Source: Chitinophagaceae bacterium | GTDB lineage: Bacteria > Bacteroidota > Bacteroidia > Chitinophagales > Chitinophagaceae | Length of the DNA stretch: 64,000 bases | Direction of reading: 5' to 3' | NCBI GenBank assembly: GCA_014379345.1 | Contig: JACMLY010000032.1 | Span: 1-64,000, forward strand | Shown: piece by piece, positions 1-8,735 of the stretch | How the letters are laid out: each line of letters opens with the position of its first letter | Numbering within the stretch: position 1 is the stretch's first letter | Translations under genes and position numbers: made by a program | The notes under the pieces: generated by a model | Databases searched by the model: none | Seen by the model: the letters and a program-made list of their open reading frames with translations, nothing else | Told to the model about the DNA's origin: nothing

Positions 1-251
1 TCTGCCAATCAACCAATCGGCTAATTATTTTCATATTGGCTAATCTGCCAATCAGCCAATCGGGTAATTGTTTTCACATTGGCTAATCTGCCAATCAACC
101 AATCGGCTAATTATTTTCACATTCGCAAATCTGCCAATCAACCAATCGGCCAATCGTTTTCACATTGGCCAATCTGCCAATCAGCCAATTGTTTTCACAT
201 TGGCTAATCTGCAATCAGCCAATCGGCTAATTGTTTTCACATTGGCTAATC
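1..251. repeat. 43-bp minisatellite upstream of sucC
   Basis: About six degenerate tandem copies of a 43-bp unit, each holding the words AATCTGCCAATCA, CCAATCGGCTAATT and TTTTCACATTGGCT. The fifth copy is shortened. The array runs from the left edge of the window, so its full length is unknown. It has an open frame only because it is repetitive. The same TTAGCC/AATCGGCT vocabulary recurs at 2635-2755, 20438-20625, 53001-53040 and 58283-58347. Confidence 0.85.
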
Positions 252-279
252 TTCATTCCTCCAGTGCCGGATAATTTGC

Positions 280-287
280 TATTTTCG
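280..287 (+). promoter_or_regulatory. Bacteroidota-type -7 element for sucC
   Basis: TATTTTCG matches the TAnnTTTG/TAnnTTCG form of the Bacteroidota -7 box and lies 16 nt upstream of the sucC ATG. It sits directly after the minisatellite, which would then occupy the upstream promoter region. Confidence 0.45.
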
Positions 288-303
288 CACCAAATTTTTC
301 AGC

Positions 304-1518
304 ATGAATCTTCACGAATACCAGGCAAAAGAGCTTTTAAAAAAATATCATGTACACATACAGGAAGGCATTGCCGTTGATAATGCAGGCGCCGCAGAGG
401 ATGCGTACAAAAATCTGAAAATAAATTACGGTAGCAGCTTTGGGGTTGTAAAAGCGCAGATCCATGCAGGGGGACGGGGTAAAGGAAAGATCAGGGGGAA
501 AGAGCAACGCGGTGTGGCAGTTGGAAAAAATTCAGAAGAAGTAAAGCAGATCGCTGCTAATATTTTAGGTGGTACACTTGTCACCATACAAACCGGCGAG
601 GCCGGTAAACTGGTAAACAAGGTGTTGGTGGCGCAGGATGTTTATTATGATGGTCCTAACCCGGTTAAAGAGTTTTATCTATCCATTCTGCTAGATCGAA
701 CTAAAGGACAAAATGTAATTATGTATAGCACCGAGGGTGGAATGGATATTGAAGAAGTAGCGCATAAAACGCCCGACAAAATCTTTAAAGAATGGGTGCA
801 TCCGGCAGGAGGCCTTCAACCGTTTCAGGCACGAAAAATTGGTTTTAATTTAGGACTCAAGGGTGAGGCTTTTAAAAGTTGCATAAAGTTCGTTACTAAC
901 TTATACAATGCATATGTTGGCCTTGACTGCAGCATGCTCGAAATAAATCCGCTGTTCAAAACTTCTGATGAAAAAATCATTGCAGTTGATTGCAAAATGA
1001 ATATTGATGACAATGCCCTGATGCGTCATGTGGACCTGGAAGCATTAAGAGATGTGAGCGAGGAAGATCCTTCAGAGGTGGAAGCAGGAAAATTCAATCT
1101 GAATTTTGTTAAGCTCGATGGAAATGTGGGTTGTATGGTAAATGGTGCAGGCCTGGCCATGGCCACAATGGACATGATCAAATTAAGTGGTGGAGAGCCT
1201 GCAAATTTCCTGGATGTGGGTGGTAGTGCCAATGCACAAACCGTGGAAGCAGGCTTCCGCATTATATTAAAAGACCCAAAAGTAAAAGCCATCCTGATCA
1301 ATATTTTCGGAGGTATTGTTCGTTGCGATCGTGTTGCCCAGGGCGTTATTGATGCATATAATTCAATCGGCAATATTTCAGTGCCTATCATTGTTCGGCT
1401 GCAGGGAACCAATGCGGAAGAAGCTAAAAAACTAATTGAAGAAAGTGGTCTGAAAGTACAATCGGCTATTTTATTAAGTGAAGCTGCTACACTTGTAAAC
1501 AAAGCAGTGAGCGCCTGA
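304..1518 (+). CDS. sucC: succinate-CoA ligase (ADP-forming) subunit beta
   Basis: Beta subunit of succinyl-CoA synthetase, the TCA-cycle enzyme that makes ATP or GTP while releasing succinate from succinyl-CoA. The 404-residue length is normal for SucC. The ATP-grasp domain fills about residues 1-240, starting with the family signature MNLHEYQAKELLKKY and including the glycine-rich GGRGKGKIRG loop (about 56-65) and the EINPL metal-site motif (about 213). The C-terminal ligase domain carries NIFGGIVRCD (about 337). The partner sucD is not in the window, so the subunits are encoded apart or sucD lies elsewhere. A strong terminator follows, so the gene is probably monocistronic. Confidence 0.97.
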   Translation: MNLHEYQAKELLKKYHVHIQEGIAVDNAGAAEDAYKNLKINYGSSFGVVKAQIHAGGRGKGKIRGKEQRGVAVGKNSEEVKQIAANILGGTLVTIQTGEAGKLVNKVLVAQDVYYDGPNPVKEFYLSILLDRTKGQNVIMYSTEGGMDIEEVAHKTPDKIFKEWVHPAGGLQPFQARKIGFNLGLKGEAFKSCIKFVTNLYNAYVGLDCSMLEINPLFKTSDEKIIAVDCKMNIDDNALMRHVDLEALRDVSEEDPSEVEAGKFNLNFVKLDGNVGCMVNGAGLAMATMDMIKLSGGEPANFLDVGGSANAQTVEAGFRIILKDPKVKAILINIFGGIVRCDRVAQGVIDAYNSIGNISVPIIVRLQGTNAEEAKKLIEESGLKVQSAILLSEAATLVNKAVSA

Positions 1519-1552
1519 TTTATTTTTCACTAAAAATATTCTGCTAAAATAA

Positions 1553-1587
1553 AACCCCGTCAAGGATTTGACGGGGTTAATTTTTTT
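1553..1587 (+). terminator. Rho-independent terminator of sucC
   Basis: The 9-bp stem AACCCCGTC/GACGGGGTT with a short AAGGATTT loop is followed by seven T residues, 35 nt after the sucC stop. Confidence 0.9.
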
Positions 1588-1599
1588 AGTGCGTTTGGG

Positions 1600-1860
1600 G
1601 TTTGTCAAAATGGTCTTGTCACGAAGACATTGGATTTTGAATTTTTCAAACGGACGGATTGGATGGTTTTCATGAATGTGGACAAATGGTTTTCAACGGT
1701 ACCGGATGTTCTTGGTTCAGGATCTTGGATTTTTTTCTTAGGATTTTGGTTTTGGTTTTCATAAGAACTGAACGGCTTTCAAAGGTCTGGATCTGGATTT
1801 GGATGTTAGGATTTTGAATTCTTTCCCAGGATTTGGATTGTGATGCTCTGTCTGACACAA
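1600..1860. repeat. GGATTTGGAT-rich degenerate region
   Basis: About 260 bp built from variations on GGATTTGGAT, GGATTTTGAAT and GGTTTTGGTTTTC, with no convincing gene. The inverse-complement vocabulary (ATCCAAATCC, CAAAATCC) appears at 37010-37260, so the two regions look related. From 1861 to 2130 no gene or RNA was recognised. Confidence 0.45.
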
Positions 1861-2130
1861 ATATGCATCAGATAATAAGCAGATCAAATTATTTTGTAAT
1901 GAAAAAAGGCGATGTGTGTGGTAATTCATATTATAGATACCGACAAACTCTTAGTGATAGATTACTTTATGTAACCTGATGTAAAGACTACGTTGTCAAC
2001 ACTTCGTACATCTACGATCGTAAGTCAACGATGCGGTTATTGATTGATGCTTACCATGCAGGCCCGGCATATTTTTCGACGTTGAGCGGAAAATGCCGGC
2101 CGGTAAATTTATTTTGTTTGAGTAGCCATT

Positions 2131-2345
2131 TTAATTCCATTGCAACTGCCTCCAATCTCTTTCCATCTTTTCCATCAAACCACCTTGCTCGTCGAAATAG
2201 TAATAGATTTTCGCGAGGTTAAGATGGCTGGCATAACGAAGCTTTCTATCTGACTTACTTAGCAAAAATTCCTTTGATCAATCCTTTGACTGAAAACATC
2301 GAATGACGAAACAATTGTAAAAAGGACGCAGTATACTTTTTTCAT
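2131..2345 (-). pseudogene. small secreted protein broken by a one-base frameshift
   Basis: Read from 2345, the frame starts MKKVYCVLFTIVSSF...FSQRIDQRNF, a clear signal peptide, then hits a stop. In the neighbouring frame the reading continues LLSKSDRKLRYASHLNLAK and ends ...MERDWRQLQWN and a stop at 2131. The switch falls on a run of five T (minus strand) near 2264. Adding one T restores a single 71-residue protein: 215 nt are present and 216 would be needed. No function is recognised. It could be a fresh pseudogene, a slippage-controlled gene or a base-call error. Large genes in the window are all intact, which argues against poor sequence quality. Confidence 0.5.
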
Positions 2346-2526
2346 AGTGTGGATATCAGGTTTAAAACATTCAAGCCTATGTATTATTCTAAAAACAGGG
2401 AGGATGGCGCCAAGACAAACCCCAGGTGTAAAAATTTATTCATTACCGATCAAAATATTTTTGTAGATGAAACGTTAACAGCAAACAATTATCCATTTCA
2501 ACATCCATCCAAAACCGCTTTCTGCC

Positions 2527-2610
2527 ATGAAAAATGCTCATAAAATATTCCTTTTCCTTACCGCAGTATCGTATATTATTCTTTACAGTTTGATGGCGCT
2601 TTTTAGTTAG
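2527..2610 (+). CDS. possible 27-residue single-span membrane peptide
   Basis: The open frame begins MKNAHKIFLFLTAVSYIILY and ends SLMALFS. It has a charged N-terminus followed by one hydrophobic segment, like a small membrane protein or the remnant of a signal peptide. It has no recognised promoter and no homolog that I can name. It could equally be chance or the start of a decayed gene, since this 1.2-kb gap also holds the frameshifted gene at 2131-2345. Confidence 0.22.
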   Translation: MKNAHKIFLFLTAVSYIILYSLMALFS

Positions 2611-2634
2611 TATAGCGTTTTGACGTAATGGGTG

Positions 2635-2755
2635 ATTGCCTATTGGGCTAATTAGCCGATTAGCCGATGACTATTTTTAAAATTTCAAAAAGAGGTTGTC
2701 GTTTATACTTTGAAACTTGCCGATAAATAATTGGCTAATCTGCTAATCAACCAGG
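2635..2755. repeat. TTAGCCGA-word inverted repeat
   Basis: The left half contains GGCTAATTAGCCGATTAGCC and the right half TTGGCTAATCTGCTAATCAA, so the two halves are broadly inverse. The element lies directly upstream of the GNAT gene, and its right end would extend that reading frame artificially. Confidence 0.6.
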
Positions 2756-2793
2756 CACTATTGCTGAATAATCTGTATCGGTATCTTCGTTGT

Positions 2794-3276
2794 ATGGACA
2801 CTCAGGTAAGAACTATTCTCCCTTCTGACAACATTGAAATTGCTGCCATTATTCGTAATACGCTTGCGGAATTTGGTGCTAACCGGCCGGGCACTGTTTA
2901 TTTCGACGCATCTACGGACATTTTATCGGAAGTTTTCCAGACTTCCGGAAGCATTTATTATGTAGGACTTTCACAGAAAACGATTATAGGCGGTGCAGGT
3001 ATTTTTCCATCCGAAGGGTTACCGGAAGATACCTGTGAGCTCGTAAAAATGTATCTTCTTCCCGAAGCCAGGGGTAAAGGAATCGGAAAAATGCTTATTG
3101 AAAAATGTATCGGCTTCGCAAAAGATGCCGGTTATAAAAAAATTTACCTCGAAACAATGCCTGAACTGAAAAAAGCAATGCACGTATATGAAAAGTGTGG
3201 CTTCACCTACCTGCCCGGCCCAATTGGCAATACAGGTCATTTTGGTTGTGATGTATGGATGATAAGGGAATTATAA
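2794..3276 (+). CDS. GNAT family N-acetyltransferase
   Basis: Predicted acetyl-CoA-dependent N-acetyltransferase of unknown substrate. The protein of about 160 residues starts MDTQVRTILPSDN. An upstream in-frame ATG at 2731 lies inside the TTAGCC repeat and was rejected. The acetyl-CoA binding signature is ELVKMYLLPEARGKGIGKML (about residues 86-105; the (R/Q)xxGxG/A motif is RGKGIG). It is followed by the beta5-alpha4 region YKKIYLETMPELKKAMHVYEK and the family-typical CGF. The stop TAA directly abuts a GTACGAA heptamer repeat. It is the only gene on this strand between sucC and porW. Confidence 0.85.
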   Translation: MDTQVRTILPSDNIEIAAIIRNTLAEFGANRPGTVYFDASTDILSEVFQTSGSIYYVGLSQKTIIGGAGIFPSEGLPEDTCELVKMYLLPEARGKGIGKMLIEKCIGFAKDAGYKKIYLETMPELKKAMHVYEKCGFTYLPGPIGNTGHFGCDVWMIREL

Positions 3277-3334
3277 GTACGAAGTACGAAGTGGGATGTA
3301 CGATGTACGAAATACGATGTACGAAATACGATTT
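3277..3334. repeat. GTACGAA heptamer repeat
   Basis: About eight heptamers of the type GTACGAA/GTACGAT/ATACGAT in a row, starting on the base after the GNAT stop codon. The same word class is at 63745-63898. Confidence 0.85.
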
Positions 3335-3370
3335 ATGTGCCTTTAAGGTCGGGACAAGTAAAAAATATAG

Positions 3371-3400
3371 AACCTTAAACCTTAAACTTTAAACCTTAAA
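3371..3400. repeat. AAACCTT heptamer repeat overlapping a stop codon
   Basis: Four heptamers (AAACCTT, AAACCTT, AAACTTT, AAACCTT). The SprT-like gene's stop codon (3396-3398, minus strand) is inside the last copy. Confidence 0.8.
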
Positions 3401-4013
3401 CGGCTTTCACCTCATACACCGGACTGAATAAATATACCTTGCCGGTGTTCACTTCGATACACTGGTATCTTTTGCGTAGTTTTTTTCCTTTTTTAAAGAT
3501 CTTACCCCTGTCGATTTCGAATAATTTTCCATCCTGTATTTGCTCTACCATTACAACACCGTTTTGTTGTTTATCATATCTTTTCAAAATCCTCATCAGT
3601 ACTTCATCAGCACAACTACTGGCCGGTAAATTATGCATCGATTGTTGAAGTGCCTGGTAAATATCCTGTGGAAATATATTTAACTCGATAAAACTTTTGA
3701 GCAATACTGCGTAAACATTTTTCCATTCCCTTCCATGAGATTGAACTTTATTACCAAACTGCATAAAAGTTACCAGATGCGCCAGTTCATGTATCAGGGT
3801 GATGAGGAATGAATACTTATTAAGAGTTCCATTAATGCTGATACGGTGTGTTTTGTAGGAAGTAGCATGCCTGTAATCACCCAAAATCGATTTTCGTTCT
3901 CTGGTGATGGTAAGATGTACTTTGTACTGATGCAGGTATTGCAATGCCAAAGCGGACGCAGCTTCCGGAATAAATCTTTGCAGGTATTGTAAAGGCGCTT
4001 CCTGTTTAGGCAT
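3396..4013 (-). CDS. SprT-like zinc metallopeptidase-family protein
   Basis: SprT-like proteins have a zincin fold. Relatives include Spartan/SPRTN, which cleaves DNA-protein crosslinks; the bacterial role is unclear. The zinc motif HELAH is visible in TLIHELAHLVTFMQFG (about residues 83-98), followed by SHGREWKNV, which supplies the usual third-ligand region. The reading frame is open to 4058, but ATG 4013 (MPKQEAPLQYLQR) is preferred: it is preceded by AAAGGAG and gives an 8-bp overlap with the upstream AtpI-like gene, suggesting a two-gene transcript. About 205 residues. The stop codon lies in an AAACCTT repeat. Confidence 0.8.
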   Translation of the reverse strand: MPKQEAPLQYLQRFIPEAASALALQYLHQYKVHLTITRERKSILGDYRHATSYKTHRISINGTLNKYSFLITLIHELAHLVTFMQFGNKVQSHGREWKNVYAVLLKSFIELNIFPQDIYQALQQSMHNLPASSCADEVLMRILKRYDKQQNGVVMVEQIQDGKLFEIDRGKIFKKGKKLRKRYQCIEVNTGKVYLFSPVYEVKAV

Positions 4014-4410
4014 TTCTCCTTTGCTTGCTTTGTTTGAGTAACAATATAATTTCAACAAAACTGTAAACGAGGTATAAAAACAAACAGGTGATAATTCCTC
4101 CTTTATTAACGCTTTTGCCGGCTACACTGATGTATATGAATGCTGCAAATAAACAGATCATCATTTTGAGGAACATACCCCCGTAGATCATACGGAGAAA
4201 CGCCTGCACGTTATTGTTGCGTAAGGCTTTAAAATACAGGAAAAACGAAACAGCCGTGGCAATGAACAAAACAAGATTGCCTGCTATTACAATATCGGTA
4301 TCGATATTCCATTTTGTTGCGAGACTGCCCGCAGTAAGGAATAATCCATTTGAGATAATAAAGACGAGCAGGATCGGAAGAAAAGTGCGGATGAAGTTTT
4401 TATTTTCCAT
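4006..4410 (-). CDS. four-span membrane protein, AtpI-like
   Basis: A 134-residue integral membrane protein with four hydrophobic segments (about 10-30, 40-62, 72-95, 105-125) and a basic C-terminus (KQSKQRRNA). The size and spacing resemble the AtpI/F1F0 ATPase-associated proteins, which in Bacteroidota often lie between bactofilin and the atp operon. No atp structural genes follow here, and the next gene is SprT-like. The AtpI assignment is inference from topology and from the bactofilin neighbour. Confidence 0.55.
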   Translation of the reverse strand: MENKNFIRTFLPILLVFIISNGLFLTAGSLATKWNIDTDIVIAGNLVLFIATAVSFFLYFKALRNNNVQAFLRMIYGGMFLKMMICLFAAFIYISVAGKSVNKGGIITCLFLYLVYSFVEIILLLKQSKQRRNA

Positions 4411-4460
4411 TATGTTTTTGAAAAGTTTCCTTTATTAGTTTGGAGTTAATGAATTTACCG

Positions 4461-4468
4461 CAAAGGTA
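4461..4468 (-). promoter_or_regulatory. Bacteroidota -7 element (TACCTTTG)
   Basis: An exact TAnnTTTG box on the minus strand, about 50 nt upstream of the AtpI-like start at 4410. It would drive the AtpI-like/SprT-like pair separately from bactofilin. Confidence 0.5.
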
Positions 4469-4579
4469 ATATCCAAACCAATAAAGGAAACCAGCGTTGA
4501 GGATCATTTATTCACCACAAAACAGAATAAAGACCACGATCATCCAAAAACAAACTGATAGAAAGGGAAGAAAGACGGG

Positions 4580-5044
4580 TTATTTAACCGGTATAGCTGC
4601 ATCAACAAAAGCCTGTTTTTCTTTTTTTGAATCCAATGACCCGTTACCGGTTCCATTTGCAGAACCATTTGTGGTGGCCGTCATATGGCATTGCCCATTG
4701 AAATTAGCACTTGGCTCGATCTGAAGTTTGCTGGCATGCAGGTTTCCACTTACAACACTACCTCCTTTTAGCTGAAGCAGTTCCTTCACTTTAATAGTTC
4801 CGGTAACTCTTCCCATAATATCAGCCTGTTGACCGCTGATATCACCTTCAACGGCACCATTGGCACCGATAATTACTTTTGCCGAGCATTGCATGTTACC
4901 GAGTAAAGTTCCATCAATACGAATGTCGCCACTGCTGGTAATGTCACCTTTGAGAGTTGTTCCTGATGCAATTAGACTCGCACCGCCCGGAGTTGAAGGA
5001 GTTGTTTCCATAGAACCATCGGATTTGGTTTTTTGATTGAACAT
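4580..5044 (-). CDS. bactofilin (polymer-forming cytoskeletal protein)
   Basis: Bactofilins polymerise without nucleotide into filaments that organise cell-wall enzymes and cell shape. The 154-residue protein has a disordered N-terminus (about 1-20). The beta-helical core is ASLIASGTTLKGDITSSGDI...IDGTLLGNMQCSAKVIIGANGAVEGDI...AD...GRVTGTIKVKELLQLKGGSVVSGNL (about 20-115), with the repeating G-x-I/V pattern of the family. The tail is Asn/Gly-rich. Directly upstream on the same strand is the membrane protein at 5093-5488, whose relatives are bactofilin-linked. Confidence 0.93.
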   Translation of the reverse strand: MFNQKTKSDGSMETTPSTPGGASLIASGTTLKGDITSSGDIRIDGTLLGNMQCSAKVIIGANGAVEGDISGQQADIMGRVTGTIKVKELLQLKGGSVVSGNLHASKLQIEPSANFNGQCHMTATTNGSANGTGNGSLDSKKEKQAFVDAAIPVK

Positions 5045-5092
5045 AAGATTTAGATTTTAAGGTTTGAGATCGATTTTTATATAGGATTTACA

Positions 5093-5488
5093 TTATTCAT
5101 GGATGGTTTCGGGTTTTGGAATGTCTAGTGCTGTTGTATCTAACTTTACAGTTCCGTCGCCCTGCAACACATTCTTTATATTATCTAAATACTGGTCTTT
5201 AAACTTGACTGCCTGCTCCAGTGAGTCGGTTCGCATTTTCAGTTCGCGCAATTCCCTGGTAGCATTGATATCTCCATAACCCGGTATATACAGTCTTAAC
5301 GGTGTAAAAACAATCAGTGCTACCGTAAGGCCGGTTAACAATACAAAAATGGTGCTAAGAGTTACGTAAACGCTTAATCTCGATAATTTAAACGTAACAA
5401 CCTCTTCGTAAGTATCATCGTTCATAACAACCAGCCTGTAACGGTTCTGTAAACGCTTAAGGGTAGAATTGGCATCGAATTTGGCCAT
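5093..5488 (-). CDS. single-span membrane protein, N-terminal part of an M23-type architecture
   Basis: A 131-residue protein: cytoplasmic N-terminus RYRLVVMNDDTYEEVVTFKLSRL, one transmembrane helix (about 40-63), then PLRLYIPGYGD and a short coiled-coil-like segment (ELKMRTDSLEQAVKFKDQYLDNIKNVL). These motifs are typical of the N-terminal region of Bacteroidota M23-family peptidases encoded next to bactofilin. Here the protein stops before any peptidase domain. It may be a bactofilin membrane anchor that has lost, or never had, the LytM domain. Its partner gene is 48 bp downstream. The family link is from memory, not from a search. Confidence 0.6.
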   Translation of the reverse strand: MAKFDANSTLKRLQNRYRLVVMNDDTYEEVVTFKLSRLSVYVTLSTIFVLLTGLTVALIVFTPLRLYIPGYGDINATRELRELKMRTDSLEQAVKFKDQYLDNIKNVLQGDGTVKLDTTALDIPKPETIHE

Positions 5489-5640
5489 AGACTTTTTTCA
5501 GTGATTTAAAGGTATGAGTTTAGGATGAATCGGATTGCAAAAAACCAGCGCCTATAGTCGCCAGCCCGCCTAAAAATTAAGTATATTTTTGAAATAATTT
5601 TCTTGAAAATCAGTTATTAAGAACTTAGTTTGCGGATCGA

Positions 5641-8586
5641 ATGCTACATTTTTTGACACGAATTTTTATTCTTCTATTTGTTTGCAGTGGTTTGGTATCC
5701 AAATCATCTGCCCAGCCCTCTTTGTCCTTTGACCTGAAGAAACCCAAGAAATTTGAGAATAAAAAACTGGGTTCTGAAAAAACAGCTGAAAAAAAATTTA
5801 CCCTCCCACGCCGTTTTGTACAAAATACAGTTACACACTATAATTGGCATTTCAATGCAAGCAACAGACTTGATGAGATTGTAGCGAGAGCCAAGGCAGC
5901 CCATATCGATGATTACTCAGGGTTGCTTTCATTCTATAACTATGACCTTGACAAAACCGCTTCAGACTCAAGTGAACTGGATTCTGTTTTATACAGATCA
6001 AATGCCGGCATCCTCGTGCATGATCTGCGCAACAGCTGGATAGATAATTTGTACATGCTGATGGGCAGAGCGTATTTTTATAAAAAAGAATTAGACTCCG
6101 CTTACCTTACTTTTCAATACATTAACTATGCTTTTTCGCCCAAGGAAAAAGATGGATATGACAAAACTATCGGAAGTAACTCAACAGAAGGTGGAACTGC
6201 ATTTTCTATTTCGACCAAAGAGAAAAACAGTCTTCCTAAAAAAGTCTTTACAACCCCGCCCAGCCGCAATGAATCTTTTATCTGGCAAATAAGGACATAT
6301 ATAGCAAAGGATGAATTGGCGGAAGCTGCAGGACTTATAGAAACACTGAAAGCAGATCCATTGTTTCCAGTGCGCCTTTATCCTGATCTGTATGAAGTAC
6401 AGGCATGGTGGTTTTACAAAAAACAGCTTTACGACAGTTCCGCCGTTTACCTTGAAAAGGCCTTGAACAATGCAGAGAATAAACAGGAAGAAGCTCGCTG
6501 GGAGTACCTTATCGGGCAATTGTATGAGCGAAGTAATCATGCAGATCTGGCGGAAAAATTTTATGAAAGAGCCATCAAACATACATTAGACCCTGTGCTC
6601 GAAGTATACGCCCGGCTCAACGCAATCAGGCAGAATAAATCTGATTCCAATGCGATCCAACAAAATATGACCGAACTGTTAAAAATGGCCCGTAAGGATC
6701 GCTATACGAATTACCGGGACGTGATCTATTATACCGCTGCGCAAATCGAAATAGAGCGCAATAATATAGCAGCAGCAAAAGCATTATTACTGAAAGCCAC
6801 CGAAGCTACTGCCAACACGAATAGCAATCAAAGAACAAAGGCATTTCTATTACTGGGCAACCTTTCATATGCGGAAAAAAATTATCGTGATGCCAGCCGT
6901 TTTTACGACAGCATTGTGGCCAACGATCCTGCGATTGAAGATCCTGAAGCTTTTGAAAAACGCAGAAATTTATTATCCGATATTGTGCTGCAGGCAGGGA
7001 TCATCGAAAGGCAGGATAGCCTGCAGCGTATTGCGGCTTTAACCGAAGGCGAGCGCGAAGCCTTTATCAAAAAACTGGTCAAAAAATTTCGTAAGGAGCA
7101 GGGTCTGCGTGAAGAAGAGCCATATGTTTCCCCTGGTGGAGGCAGGATCGATACCAGGCCCATTGCTGATCTGTTCGATACAAAAGCAAAAGGTGAATGG
7201 TACTTTAACAATCCGTCTTTAAAATCCAAAGGGTATACTGAGTTCAGGAGCAAATGGGGGAACCGGCCGAATGAGGATAGCTGGAGAAGGATGAGTGCCG
7301 TTAATCTGGCGGGTGCCGGTACTACAGGAAATGATCCTGGATTGCGTTCCTCAAGAACAGGGGGCACAGATCCGGCGGAATATGGTTACGAGGCATTATT
7401 AAAAAATGTTCCTCTTACACCCATGCAACTGAACGCCTCGAACGAATCCATTCAAGGGGCTACCATGATGATGAGTACCGGTTACCTGGAAGGGCTCGAA
7501 GATTATCCAACCGTTATTCAAACACTTGAACCCTTCCTCGATAGGTATCCAACTACCAATAAACGCTCGGACGCCTTGTTTCAATTGTATTATAGTTATA
7601 CAAAAACAGGCAACGCGGGCAAAGCCGATAATATTTTAAGGCTGATACAGGAAAAATACCCGGGAAGCGATTATGAAAAACTGGCAACGAACGCAAAAAA
7701 GGGAATTTATTCCGATCCGCAAAAAGCCGAAATGACCTCCCGTTACGATGCTATTTACTCTCTCTTTATTGAAGGCAGATTTGAAGAAGCGTTAGGGCAA
7801 AAGAAAACAGCCGACAGTTTATATAGTAATAATTACTGGACACCTCAATTGCTATACATTGAATCCATCTATTACATCCGCCAGAGACAGGATTCTTCAG
7901 CAAAGTCGGTTCTGCAAAAAATTACTGTTTTGTATCCTTCAACCCCTATGGCTTTAAAGGCCCAGGCCCTGATAGATGTTTTAAGCAGAAGAAATGAAAT
8001 TGAAAATTATCTGACCAATTTGCAGATAACACGTCCGGTCGAAGACAGTTCTGCAATTGTTGATACAGTCGTCGGGCAGCCCGTTGTTATTAATCAACCA
8101 CCGTCGCCACAAAAAGCCGGCGATCCAAAACCCCCTGTAGTTAATTCTGCCGAAACAAGAACGGATACGGTGCAATCCAAACCACTGCTACCTCAAAATA
8201 CCGCCTATTCCTTCAACCCGGACGCCCCGCATTCCGTTGTTATCGTCATGGATAAAGTAGATGGGGTATATGTTTCTGAATCACGTAATGCGTTCAACAG
8301 GTACAATAAAGAAAAATATTATAACAAGCCGATAGATATCACCAACCAGTCGCTGAATGATACTACCAAATTAGTGGTAATGACAAATTTTGAAAACGCG
8401 CCGGTTGCTCTGGATTATCTTGAAAAAATCCGTAAAATAGCAGCGAGGGAGATCGTTCCATGGCTTCCTGCGGGTAAGTATTATTTTATACTTATATCCA
8501 CGCCCAACCTCGAAATACTGAAAAACGCTAAAGAAATCGGTGAGTATAAAAAGTTCCTTCTGCAAGCATTTCCTGGGAAGTTTTGA
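5641..8586 (+). CDS. porW: PorW/SprE-like TPR protein (type IX secretion, gliding)
   Basis: PorW/SprE is a periplasmic TPR protein needed for type IX secretion and gliding in Bacteroidota. This 981-residue protein has a signal peptide (LLFVCSGLVSKSSAQ, cleavage about residue 25). It then has the characteristic opening FVQNTVTHYNWHFNASNRLDE and repeated TPR pairs such as NLYMLMGRAYFYKKELDSAYLTFQYI (about 140-165), further TPRs to about 450, and a second block at about 620-760 (LEPFLDRYPTTNKRSDALFQLYY). The C-terminus (about 860-981) is a globular domain with PHSVVIVMDKVD. There is no lipobox Cys, unlike F. johnsoniae SprE. The assignment rests on the N-terminal motif and architecture. Confidence 0.8.
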   Translation: MLHFLTRIFILLFVCSGLVSKSSAQPSLSFDLKKPKKFENKKLGSEKTAEKKFTLPRRFVQNTVTHYNWHFNASNRLDEIVARAKAAHIDDYSGLLSFYNYDLDKTASDSSELDSVLYRSNAGILVHDLRNSWIDNLYMLMGRAYFYKKELDSAYLTFQYINYAFSPKEKDGYDKTIGSNSTEGGTAFSISTKEKNSLPKKVFTTPPSRNESFIWQIRTYIAKDELAEAAGLIETLKADPLFPVRLYPDLYEVQAWWFYKKQLYDSSAVYLEKALNNAENKQEEARWEYLIGQLYERSNHADLAEKFYERAIKHTLDPVLEVYARLNAIRQNKSDSNAIQQNMTELLKMARKDRYTNYRDVIYYTAAQIEIERNNIAAAKALLLKATEATANTNSNQRTKAFLLLGNLSYAEKNYRDASRFYDSIVANDPAIEDPEAFEKRRNLLSDIVLQAGIIERQDSLQRIAALTEGEREAFIKKLVKKFRKEQGLREEEPYVSPGGGRIDTRPIADLFDTKAKGEWYFNNPSLKSKGYTEFRSKWGNRPNEDSWRRMSAVNLAGAGTTGNDPGLRSSRTGGTDPAEYGYEALLKNVPLTPMQLNASNESIQGATMMMSTGYLEGLEDYPTVIQTLEPFLDRYPTTNKRSDALFQLYYSYTKTGNAGKADNILRLIQEKYPGSDYEKLATNAKKGIYSDPQKAEMTSRYDAIYSLFIEGRFEEALGQKKTADSLYSNNYWTPQLLYIESIYYIRQRQDSSAKSVLQKITVLYPSTPMALKAQALIDVLSRRNEIENYLTNLQITRPVEDSSAIVDTVVGQPVVINQPPSPQKAGDPKPPVVNSAETRTDTVQSKPLLPQNTAYSFNPDAPHSVVIVMDKVDGVYVSESRNAFNRYNKEKYYNKPIDITNQSLNDTTKLVVMTNFENAPVALDYLEKIRKIAAREIVPWLPAGKYYFILISTPNLEILKNAKEIGEYKKFLLQAFPGKF

Positions 8587-8735
8587 TCAGTGCAAATCTG
8601 GCATGAGCTTCTGATGAGTTTGTGAAAAATCCGGAGTATAGAGCTACTGATCTGCCTTTTCTGTTTTGAGTATGATTTTTGCACCACTGTGATGGCACTT
8701 AATATTCACATTTATTTATATCTAACTTTCATTAT

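Noticed and set aside
68..274. A 68-residue protein in the minisatellite
   Set aside because: It is the translation of the 43-bp repeat, with no start context or independent composition.
4411..4579. A small AtpZ-like gene between bactofilin and the AtpI-like gene
   Set aside because: The only frame (starting MILNAGFLYWFGYYL, about 35 codons) spans the promoter box and lacks the expected two-helix AtpZ pattern.
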